The notes under the pieces are model-generated. The model was not told where the DNA came from. It did no database searches and saw only the letters and a program-made list of their open reading frames with translations. Made by a program: the position numbers and the translations under genes. A DNA stretch of 64,000 bases from the NCBI GenBank assembly GCA_016709765.1, contig JADJMD010000008.1:62001-126000 (forward strand). The letters are read 5' to 3'. Positions 1 to 6,949 of the stretch are shown here, one piece after another. Source of the DNA: Ignavibacteriales bacterium (GTDB lineage: Bacteria > Bacteroidota > Ignavibacteria > Ignavibacteriales > Ignavibacteriaceae). Position 1 is the first letter of the stretch. Each line of letters begins with the position of its first letter.

Positions 1-1383
1 CCGGGTTCATTGACTAAGGAGGAGTTTGATGCTGATCCATATCAAGCTGCACAAAGAGAAATGGATTGGGATTTTCGAAGAGTTTCTAAAAAGGGCAGGG
101 TTGGGGTAAGATTTGATACTAAGTTTGGCGAAAACCTGAACCATGAGATTGAAGTTACCGGATATGGAACCGTAAAATATTTTGAACGTGCCGCTCGAAA
201 CTCCTTCAGGATATTCGATCGTTATGGTTTAGGCGGGAGTATCAAATATGTTAACAAATCAACTATCTTTGATAGAGAAAACAGTTTTACAATTGGTGGG
301 GATTTATTTTATCAAACGGGACCTGTATCCGAGTTTGATAACATTGGAGGCGCAAAGGGCGACCAATTATTTAATTACATTGACGAGACAATTGGCAACA
401 CAGGTGTATATATTCTAAATAATTTTGAATTGTATAATAAGCAACTTTATTTTTTAATAAGCGGTAGATATGACAATGTTTACTTTGATCAGATTAACCG
501 ATTGCTTAATGCACAAAATGATAGCAGGAGGTTTGAAGATTTTACTCCAAAGTTTGCGCTTAACTACAAAATAACTCCATCAATTGCTATTTACACTTCA
601 TTTGGATATAGCTTTGATTCACCCGCGGGAAATGAGCTTGATAATTATCCAACGAGTACAACTCCCGGCTCATTGCTCAACCCAGATTTAAAGCCGCAGC
701 AATCAACTAATTTTGAACTTGGTGTAAAAGGTAATTTACTAAACAGCACTAATGATTTTTTTAGTAACACTTTGTTTGAGTTCACATTCTTTAAAACTCA
801 GGTAAAAGATGAAATAGTACCCTTTGATGTTTACGGCAATGCGTACTTTAGAAATTCCGCAAAGACTAACAGAAACGGAATTGAGGCCGGTATAACGTCT
901 GAAGTGTATGATGGTTTAAAAGCAATCGTATCCTATACTTATTCTGATTTTTCTTATGATGAATATTCAGCAATAGCGATTGCAGTTGATTCTATTGGGT
1001 CTATCATAACTTCATCAGAAGATTACAGCGGTAATATTGTGCCAAGCGTACCAAAACATAATTTATTTTTAGCTCTGGAGTACAGACGCCAGTTAACACC
1101 ATATCTAAATGGATTTGTTAAAGGCGCTTTTCAAAGTTTAAGCGGAATGTATGTTAATGACGCAAACTCAGATGAAACCGAAGGATATCAAATTCTAAAT
1201 TCAACTTTAGGGTTAGAGATGTTTCTGGGTAATTTTAATCTACTGCTATCCGGCGGAGTAAATAATATTTTAGATAAAACATACGTAGGTTTTATTAATA
1301 TTAATTCCTCTAACGGAAGATTTTATGAAGCTGGTGAACCACAAACATTTTTTGCATCCTTAAAATTTGGTTACCAGTTTTAA
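1..1383 (+). CDS. TonB-dependent receptor, C-terminal part (5' end outside window)
   Basis: The reading frame is open from base 1, so the gene starts upstream of the window and the TTG at 10 is not its start. The visible 460 residues look like the outer-membrane beta-barrel of a TonB-dependent receptor: repeated alternating aromatic strands, a typical late-barrel stretch (SAKTNRNGIEAG, then YTYSDFSYDEY), a segment LNPDLKPQQSTNFELGVKG common in siderophore/vitamin receptors, and a terminal strand ending in Phe (FGYQF), the usual signal for barrel insertion. The plug domain and TonB box are not in view, so the substrate cannot be named. A T9SS cargo gene follows 18 bases downstream on the same strand. 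Confidence 0.85.
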   Translation, partial: PGSLTKEEFDADPYQAAQREMDWDFRRVSKKGRVGVRFDTKFGENLNHEIEVTGYGTVKYFERAARNSFRIFDRYGLGGSIKYVNKSTIFDRENSFTIGGDLFYQTGPVSEFDNIGGAKGDQLFNYIDETIGNTGVYILNNFELYNKQLYFLISGRYDNVYFDQINRLLNAQNDSRRFEDFTPKFALNYKITPSIAIYTSFGYSFDSPAGNELDNYPTSTTPGSLLNPDLKPQQSTNFELGVKGNLLNSTNDFFSNTLFEFTFFKTQVKDEIVPFDVYGNAYFRNSAKTNRNGIEAGITSEVYDGLKAIVSYTYSDFSYDEYSAIAIAVDSIGSIITSSEDYSGNIVPSVPKHNLFLALEYRRQLTPYLNGFVKGAFQSLSGMYVNDANSDETEGYQILNSTLGLEMFLGNFNLLLSGGVNNILDKTYVGFININSSNGRFYEAGEPQTFFASLKFGYQF

Positions 1384-1401
1384 GTTTAATAAAAGGAAAT
1401 C

Positions 1402-3027
1402 ATGATAAAGTATATTAACATTCTCACTTTTAGTCTTCTAATTATTAACACCGTCTCCTTTGCACAAGGAGGCGGGTTAATTATTGGGGATAATTACAGA
1501 ATCCTTCCGGGCAGCACTTCTCAGACAGAAGTATTTATTACAAAGCATCCATCAAATTCCGGCATATTATTTTCATCCGCAAATACACTACAGCTTGCAC
1601 CAACATTTTTTGTAAGTGAAGGTGTTTATACAAGCACAAATGGTGGTACAAACTGGTCCGGAAGCGATACCTGTAACGGAGCAAATATTTTTTTCCATGG
1701 CGGTGATCCTTCAATAGCTATTGATAAAAATGGTACTTTTATTTTAACAAGAAAAGGATCAACTAATTTTCCGGGCGCTTTTTCTCACTTTTCCATCGAT
1801 CAAGGCATAAACTGGTCAGCACAAAAATCAATGACAACTGATGATCTTGAAAGAGTATCAATCGTTTCAGATTCCGATCCGAACAGCATATATTATGGAA
1901 GGACCTATGCGGTGTGGGCTAAGTTAACACCGTCATACCCAATAAGATTTACTTATACTAATGATATAACTACAAGCTGGGATTCTGTAAGTCAGATCAA
2001 CAATCCTCCAACCCGTTGTGCAGGAGCTGAAATTGACCTTGGTCCCAATAATCAAGTTTATGTATGTTGGGCGGGTGTATCAAGTGCTTCTCCCTATACT
2101 GAAATTTTTGTTGGCTTTGCTTCTTCCACTAATGGTGGAGATAACTGGAGTATTAATGAAAACATTTTTCCAATGAATGGTATTGTAGGGATTTTAACAG
2201 ATAAGCAGAGTATAAGAGTTAATGGTTTACCAAGAATGGCTGTTGATCTCTCAAATACTGCAACAAGAGGAACAATTTATATTGTTACATCTCAAAAAAA
2301 TCTTTTTCCTGCCGGTAGTGATCCTGACATTATTTTAAGAAAATCCAGCGACGGAGGACAAACATGGTCTTCTGCAATTAGAGTTAATCAGGATGCGCCT
2401 AATAATGGCAAAACACAATTTTTTTCCGGCATTACTGTGGATGATCTTGGTGGGGTAAACATAATTTTTTATGATGATAGAAATACAACTAATGATTCTT
2501 CAGGCGTTTTTCTTGCCAGATCAACAGATACCGGAAATACCTGGAATGAATACGAAATCAGTGATCATAACTTTAAACCTATTGCTATTGGCGGCTTAGG
2601 CCAGGGTTATATGGGTGATAATATTGACATTACTTCAGTTGGTAATAAACTTTTTCCCGTTTGGATGGATAATTCAAGTGGTGTATATCAAATATGGTCA
2701 GTTCCCATTGAGATTTTATCTGTTGGAGTAGATGCTGAAAACTTTTCTTCTATTCCTGTGGAATTCAATCTAAAACAGAATTATCCTAATCCATTTAACC
2801 CGACTACTAATATAGAATTTAGTTTACCTTACAATTCGGATGTTTTAGTTAAAGTATATGATTTAACTGGGAAAGAAATAGCTACTCTAATTGATGAACC
2901 TAAGACCGCTGGCAATCATAAAATAAAATTTGATGCTGCAAGTTATAAACTTTCAAGCGGCGTATATTTTTATGCACTTACTGCAAATGGATTAACACAA
3001 ACAAAACCAATGATGCTGCTTAAGTAA
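1402..3027 (+). CDS. T9SS-sorted Asp-box (sialidase-like propeller) protein
   Basis: A 541-residue secreted protein. Residues 1 to about 21 are a signal peptide ending SFAQ. The body has several Asp-box motifs (STNGGTNW near residue 80, STNGGDNW, SSDGGQTW, STDTGNTW), the turn motif of sialidase-type beta-propellers. The last ~90 residues are a type A T9SS sorting domain starting at FNLKQNYPNPFNP and ending SGVYFYALTANG...MMLLK. No sialidase catalytic Arg triad could be assigned, so enzymatic activity is not claimed; surface display or release is the likely fate. AAGGA lies four bases before the ATG. The gene ends two bases from the convergent gene at 3030. Confidence 0.85.
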   Translation: MIKYINILTFSLLIINTVSFAQGGGLIIGDNYRILPGSTSQTEVFITKHPSNSGILFSSANTLQLAPTFFVSEGVYTSTNGGTNWSGSDTCNGANIFFHGGDPSIAIDKNGTFILTRKGSTNFPGAFSHFSIDQGINWSAQKSMTTDDLERVSIVSDSDPNSIYYGRTYAVWAKLTPSYPIRFTYTNDITTSWDSVSQINNPPTRCAGAEIDLGPNNQVYVCWAGVSSASPYTEIFVGFASSTNGGDNWSINENIFPMNGIVGILTDKQSIRVNGLPRMAVDLSNTATRGTIYIVTSQKNLFPAGSDPDIILRKSSDGGQTWSSAIRVNQDAPNNGKTQFFSGITVDDLGGVNIIFYDDRNTTNDSSGVFLARSTDTGNTWNEYEISDHNFKPIAIGGLGQGYMGDNIDITSVGNKLFPVWMDNSSGVYQIWSVPIEILSVGVDAENFSSIPVEFNLKQNYPNPFNPTTNIEFSLPYNSDVLVKVYDLTGKEIATLIDEPKTAGNHKIKFDAASYKLSSGVYFYALTANGLTQTKPMMLLK

Positions 3028-3045
3028 TTTTATTTAAGCAGAATC
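3012..3045. terminator. Inverted repeat at convergent gene ends
   Basis: CTGCTTAA at 3016-3023 pairs perfectly with TTAAGCAG at 3034-3041, and GAT (3012-3014) pairs with ATC (3043-3045) across one mismatch. The arms lie inside the last codons of the two convergent T9SS genes, because both proteins end in the same Leu-Leu-Lys-stop codons. It could act as a weak bidirectional terminator, but there is no strong U-run, so this is inference. Confidence 0.45.
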
Positions 3046-4334
3046 ATCTTTCTTGTTTCAACAAAATCACCTACTCTTAACTGGTAGAAATATACTCCGG
3101 ATGCCGGATTCTTGATGCTGGATTCAGGATAGAATTGAACTTCATAACTTCCGGCAGGTTTTTCTTCGTTAACTAGAGTTGCAATTTCTTTACCAAGAGC
3201 ATCATAAACTATTAGAGTAACAAATTGCCTACTACTTATTGCATACTGAATACTAGTACTTGGGTTAAAAGGGTTTGGGTAGTTTTGATCGAGCACAAAT
3301 GAATTCGGTAGTTCGACTTTCAAATTTTCTATGTTTACCGGTTTATCGGGGATATATCTAAAAATATTGCCTTCTTGTCCAACTGCGATACCATGAAGAG
3401 AATCCCCAAAGGCAATTGCATTTATACAAATTGAATCTTTAGTTGGCACAAATTCCCAAGTATTTAAGTTATCAAAACTTACCAGAAAACTAGAATCGCA
3501 TCCAAGCGTGCACCAATACTCATTTTCAGTTCTACGGGATATTGATGTTACTCTGCCATATTTGTTCAATTCAGTGTAATTCCAAAAACTTTGCTTAACA
3601 TCAAAATTTAGAACACCAATAGGATAAAGCCGTTCAATATCTGCGGTTAATGTAAGGGTAGTAGTTGAATCGATAAAAATAAAATCATCAAATCTGTCTG
3701 GTGCAATTCCGTATGCTTTCCAAAGGTTAGCAGAATTATTATAACGCCAAACAACTCCTGCTACATCTACTGCGCCTCCAGCTGCAAATCCATATTGGGA
3801 CGAAGAAAACTTTATTTTACTAATTGGGAAATTAGAAAAAGCACCAGTATCAACGTTTGCAGGATTCCAATTTAAACCACCATCATCAGTAAATGATAAA
3901 TCAAATGGCTGCCCGGCAATCCAACCATTTAAAGAATCATTAAAGAAAATTGTTGTCATTATGATATTCAGGTGGCGATAGTCATTCTTCTCCCAGGTAT
4001 TTCCACCATCGCTTGTAATTAAAATCTTACTTCTGATATTAAAACCATCCAGTTCAAAAGCAACAGCCCATCCTAAATTATCATTTAGGAAAAAAATATC
4101 ATTAATGTAGTTTGAAACTCCAGAATTCTGAATTTGCCAATTTAAACCTTGGTCGCTTGAAAAAATGATAACACCGCTATCTCCAGCTACCCAGCAATGC
4201 AGTGAATCAAGATAGACAACCCTTAGTAAATTAAAATCGGTCGGAGTTTTAATTTTTTCCCAGGATGACTGGCCGTAACTTGAGAAAGTTATCAGAAGTA
4301 CAGAGAAAGTAACGGAGAACATTTTATTTATCAT
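3030..4334 (-). CDS. T9SS-sorted Ycf48/BNR-like protein
   Basis: A 434-residue secreted protein. The N-terminus (MINKMFSVTFSVLLITFSSYGQ) is a signal peptide. The body has the alternating pattern of Ycf48/BNR-type propellers: CWVAGDSGVIIFSSDQGLNW, then TSDGGNTW, GWIAGQP..TDDGGLNW and GIAVGQEGNIF near the end. Residues ~342-434 form the sorting domain, with LDQNYPNPFNPSTSIQYAIS and a terminal TRKMILLK. Such propellers often sit in larger surface adhesins or enzymes; no catalytic domain is visible here, so the role is unknown. There is no clear Shine-Dalgarno before the first ATG; a second in-frame ATG lies four codons in. Confidence 0.8.
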   Translation of the reverse strand: MINKMFSVTFSVLLITFSSYGQSSWEKIKTPTDFNLLRVVYLDSLHCWVAGDSGVIIFSSDQGLNWQIQNSGVSNYINDIFFLNDNLGWAVAFELDGFNIRSKILITSDGGNTWEKNDYRHLNIIMTTIFFNDSLNGWIAGQPFDLSFTDDGGLNWNPANVDTGAFSNFPISKIKFSSSQYGFAAGGAVDVAGVVWRYNNSANLWKAYGIAPDRFDDFIFIDSTTTLTLTADIERLYPIGVLNFDVKQSFWNYTELNKYGRVTSISRRTENEYWCTLGCDSSFLVSFDNLNTWEFVPTKDSICINAIAFGDSLHGIAVGQEGNIFRYIPDKPVNIENLKVELPNSFVLDQNYPNPFNPSTSIQYAISSRQFVTLIVYDALGKEIATLVNEEKPAGSYEVQFYPESSIKNPASGVYFYQLRVGDFVETRKMILLK

Positions 4335-4489
4335 TTATAGTCTAAATTTTTTCGAAAAATTATATAACATAATACGTATATCCAAGTTTTTAATTGAAAT
4401 TAATTCGGAATAGAGTTTATTTCTGGCTCAAATATCATAAAATTCTTTACTATCTTTACGAAAATTTTTATACAAAATAAGGTGAAGAA

Positions 4490-5218
4490 ATGATTAAAAC
4501 ATTAGTTGGTTTTTTATTTATATCAGTATTTATATTGTTTACAGCATGTGGTGAAAAAGAGCAACCAGAAAATAGTAATCAAGATCAAACTCAGATGACA
4601 AATACTGATGTTTCAGCCGGTATGCATAACGTACTTGTTGAGGAAAAAATTGATGCCAACAATTATACTTATTTAAGAGTTAAAGAAAATGATAACGATT
4701 ATTGGGTTGCAGTAAATAAAATGGAAATAAATCCAGGTGAATATATTATTTTTTCTAAATCGATGGAAATGAAAGACTTTAAAAGTGAATCATTAAATAG
4801 AACTTTTGAATCAATATTATTTGTTGATGATGCGAGGAAAAGTGAAAGTAAAGAAGAGTTAAAAATGCCTCATCAAAACGTAGTACCAGGTAAAGATGAA
4901 TCTATAAAAGTTGAGCCTGTAAAAGATGGTTATACTGTTGAACAGATTTATAATAAAAAAACTACTTTGGAATTCAAAAATGTTAAAGTTCGTGGTAAAG
5001 TTGTTAAAGTCAATGAAAACATAATGGGTACCAATTGGGTTCATATTCAGGATGGTACGGGTGCTAAGGATACTCATGATTTGTTGATCACTACAGGTCA
5101 ATCTGTAAAGGTTGGTTCAACAATCATAGCTGAGGGAAAAGTTATTAAAGATAAAGATTTTGGTTCGGGATATTTTTACAATGTACTTTTAGAAAACTCA
5201 AAAATTACTTTGGAATAA
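4490..5218 (+). CDS. Lipoprotein with NrfJ-like and OB-fold-like domains
   Basis: A 242-residue predicted lipoprotein. MIKTLVGFLFISVFILFTAC is a short hydrophobic signal with lipobox Cys20. Residues ~45-110 contain NNYTYLRV...DYWVAVNK and MEMKDFKSESLNRTF...ILFV, matching the pattern I know from NrfJ-related periplasmic proteins (YTYv...WvA...MpM.nF.S..LNRTF). Residues ~165-242 (VRGKVVKVNENIMGTNWVHIQDG... VGSTIIAEGKV) look like a nucleic-acid-type OB fold of the kind also seen in exported proteins. Possible roles include metal or cytochrome handling in the envelope, but nothing nearby confirms this. AAGGTGAAGAA precedes the ATG. A terminator follows directly. Confidence 0.65.
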   Translation: MIKTLVGFLFISVFILFTACGEKEQPENSNQDQTQMTNTDVSAGMHNVLVEEKIDANNYTYLRVKENDNDYWVAVNKMEINPGEYIIFSKSMEMKDFKSESLNRTFESILFVDDARKSESKEELKMPHQNVVPGKDESIKVEPVKDGYTVEQIYNKKTTLEFKNVKVRGKVVKVNENIMGTNWVHIQDGTGAKDTHDLLITTGQSVKVGSTIIAEGKVIKDKDFGSGYFYNVLLENSKITLE

Positions 5219-5225
5219 TTTTAAT

Positions 5226-5260
5226 AAACCCGGAGTTATAAATTAACTTCGGGTTTTAAT
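5226..5260 (+). terminator. Rho-independent terminator after lipoprotein gene
   Basis: AAACCCG (5226-5232) pairs with CGGGTTT (5250-5256), and the stem continues inward through one G-U pair and AGTTA/TAACT. It is followed by TTTTAATT. It lies 8 bases after the stop codon at 5218. Confidence 0.8.
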
Positions 5261-5318
5261 TCTCTTCAATTATTAGAAATTTAATTCCCCTAACATTCTT
5301 ACTTAAAAATTAGCATAT

Positions 5319-5936
5319 TCACTTATTGTTTGCAGATTCAAGTTCCTTCAGTTTTTTTTCCATTTCTGTTTGATTAATCTTTTTTTGATGTCCAAACATT
5401 TTGATTGCACAATCTGTAAAGAATTTATGGCAAGATAAAAACTCAATCGAGGATTTTAACCACTCAATATCATTTAGTTTTTTAATGCCTTTTATCTCAA
5501 ATTCTTTTCTTAATACTTCTCCTTTCTGCTCAAGATCAGTCATGCCAAGATGCTGCAAATCGGCATCACAAATTATCTGTTCCAACTTGTTTTTTGGGTC
5601 ATGTGGAATTTTAGTAGCCTTAATGCAGTTAACTACTTTATCCAATTTTGGTTTGGGATAATTTTCTTTAATTAAAAAGTCTATAGCATATTCCGCGCCT
5701 TGATCCTCATGCCCATTACAACAATGAAAATATCCAGTATCATGAAACCATGCTGCGATTAAGAGTATCTCCTTATCCTCATCTGATAAATTTTCTTTAT
5801 CAGCAATTTGATTTGAAACTTCAACGACCTCAGTAGTGTGCAGCAAATTGTGGTATAGGTTTTCAGCATCGCTTTTTTTTGAAAACAATTCTAGCACGTA
5901 TTGCTCAACTAATATTAACATATTACTTTTGAACAC
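5319..5936 (-). CDS. HD-domain metal-dependent phosphohydrolase
   Basis: A protein of about 205 residues. HNLLHTTEV near residue 29 supplies the first His pair, WFHDTGYF carries the HD dyad at about 65-66, and a later ICDADLQHLG supplies the final Asp of the HD superfamily (H...HD...D). The substrate is not deducible; relatives include small nucleotidases and cyclic-nucleotide phosphodiesterases. The start chosen is a GTG at 5936 with AAGGA seven bases upstream. The frame stays open to 6050, but the extra N-terminal residues do not resemble the family and contain a TAnnTTTG promoter element. The gene is divergent from sixA. Confidence 0.75.
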   Translation of the reverse strand: MFKSNMLILVEQYVLELFSKKSDAENLYHNLLHTTEVVEVSNQIADKENLSDEDKEILLIAAWFHDTGYFHCCNGHEDQGAEYAIDFLIKENYPKPKLDKVVNCIKATKIPHDPKNKLEQIICDADLQHLGMTDLEQKGEVLRKEFEIKGIKKLNDIEWLKSSIEFLSCHKFFTDCAIKMFGHQKKINQTEMEKKLKELESANNK

Positions 5937-6006
5937 TATTAATTCCTTGATTCTATAAATATTATTGATACCACTTTTAATATTTTGTTGATGCAGTTTT
6001 TCGAAG

Positions 6007-6014
6007 CAAAAGTA
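6007..6014 (-). promoter_or_regulatory. Bacteroidota -7 box for HD phosphohydrolase gene
   Basis: On the minus strand this reads TACTTTTG, an exact TAnnTTTG. No TTTG lies 19-21 bases upstream, so only the -7 element is supported. It sits about 70 bases before the GTG at 5936. Confidence 0.4.
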
Positions 6015-6036
6015 GTCTAATAGGCTTGAATAAAGG

Positions 6037-6050
6037 GTGATAATTATCAC
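6037..6050. promoter_or_regulatory. Palindromic candidate operator (Crp/Fnr-like)
   Basis: GTGATAATTATCAC is a perfect 14-base palindrome of form GTGA-N6-TCAC, the half-site geometry of Crp/Fnr-family operators. It lies in the divergent promoter region between the HD phosphohydrolase and sixA, about 30 bases upstream of the -7 box on the minus strand. Regulator identity is inference; no Crp/Fnr gene is in the window. Confidence 0.4.
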
Positions 6051-6080
6051 AGTTGTGATGAGTTAAACTTTAAGGTGATT

Positions 6081-6566
6081 GTGAAAAAGCTATTTCTTTT
6101 AAGACATGCTAAATCAAGTTGGAAGAATCCAAATCTGGAGGATTTTGATAGGCCATTGAATAGGCGCGGAATAAAAGATGCCCCGGTTATGGCAGCACGA
6201 TTTAAAGAGAGAAACGTTGAACTTGATTTAATTATTTCCAGCAGCTCAAAAAGGACAACCGAAACAGCTGAAATTTTTGCAAATGTTCTTAATTACAATA
6301 AAGATATAACTTACATAGATAAGTTATATTTAGCATCCAGCGGTACGATCCTGCAGATTGTTAATCAAATAAATGAAAACAATATAAAGGCAATGATTGT
6401 TTGCCATAACCCCGGTATAACAAATTTAGCAAATTTTTTAGGAGATATATTCATTGACAATATTCCGACAACTGGAATAGTAGGGTTTTCATTTAATAAT
6501 TCTTGGCTAGATATGAAAGGAAACAGCTGCAAACGATTGTTTATTGACTACCCCAAGAAGCAATAA
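6081..6566 (+). CDS. sixA: SixA-type phosphohistidine phosphatase
   Basis: A 161-residue cytoplasmic histidine-phosphatase-superfamily protein. The LFLLRHAKSSW motif at residues 5-15 holds the phospho-accepting His9, and VCHNPGI near residue 109 holds the second catalytic His. The short length without an inserted domain and the RHAKS form fit SixA, which removes phosphate from His residues of phosphorelay or PTS-related proteins. The start used is the GTG at 6081, which has AAGG five bases upstream; the GTG at 6075 lies inside that Shine-Dalgarno. The true target protein is unknown. No partner histidine kinase or PTS gene lies nearby. Confidence 0.85.
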   Translation: MKKLFLLRHAKSSWKNPNLEDFDRPLNRRGIKDAPVMAARFKERNVELDLIISSSSKRTTETAEIFANVLNYNKDITYIDKLYLASSGTILQIVNQINENNIKAMIVCHNPGITNLANFLGDIFIDNIPTTGIVGFSFNNSWLDMKGNSCKRLFIDYPKKQ

Positions 6567-6781
6567 ATATATTTTTAAAAAATTGACTATCAATCCTCTG
6601 TATTTGCTACAAAATTAAATCTCCCATCATCACTTATTTTTAACTTTTAGGTTCACTATCATCCAAAATAAAACCAATAAATACTTCATATTTAGTCTAA
6701 AATCTTATAGGTTTGTTTGGTTTTATTTTGGAAAAACCGCATATTTGTCCACCAAATTTTAATGATATTATCCTAAAATTT

Positions 6782-6856
6782 GGGCGCTTAGCTCAGTTGG
6801 TTTAGAGCATCTGCCTTACAAGCAGAGGGTCCGGGGTTCGAATCCCTGAGCGCCCA
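6782..6856 (+). tRNA. tRNA-Val (anticodon UAC)
   Basis: A 75-base cloverleaf. The acceptor stem GGGCGCT pairs with AGCGCCC, the D arm has GCTC/GAGC, the anticodon stem TCTGC/GCAGA encloses loop CTTACAA with anticodon TAC, and the T arm contains GGTTCGAAT. The discriminator is A and the CCA end is not encoded. A perfect terminator hairpin follows. Confidence 0.95.
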
Positions 6857-6859
6857 CAA

Positions 6860-6887
6860 AAAAAATCCCTCATATGAGGGATTTTTT
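6860..6887 (+). terminator. Terminator after tRNA-Val
   Basis: A perfect palindrome centred on CATATG, with core ATCCCTCATATGAGGGAT flanked by A and T runs. The T-run follows on the plus strand three bases after the tRNA end. The A-run on the other side means it could also act on the minus strand. Confidence 0.85.
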
Positions 6888-6910
6888 GTTTTTAACAGAT
6901 TTTGTACAAT

Positions 6911-6940
6911 AAAAAAAGCTCAGGCCGTAAGACCTGAGCT
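6911..6940 (-). terminator. Terminator after T9SS gene 6950-9223
   Basis: On the minus strand AGCTCAGG (6940-6933) pairs perfectly with CCTGAGCT (6924-6917), with an 8-base loop and a following run of seven U. It lies ten bases past the stop codon. Confidence 0.85.
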
Positions 6941-6949
6941 ACGAGACAA

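Noticed and set aside
5937..6050. N-terminal extension of the HD phosphohydrolase
   Set aside because: No Shine-Dalgarno at the far start, no family-like sequence in the extra residues, and it contains the TAnnTTTG box and palindrome.
6037..6050. Fur box reading of GTGATAATTATCAC
   Set aside because: It resembles only part of a 19-base Fur box and no iron gene is adjacent; the Crp/Fnr-like GTGA-N6-TCAC geometry fits better.
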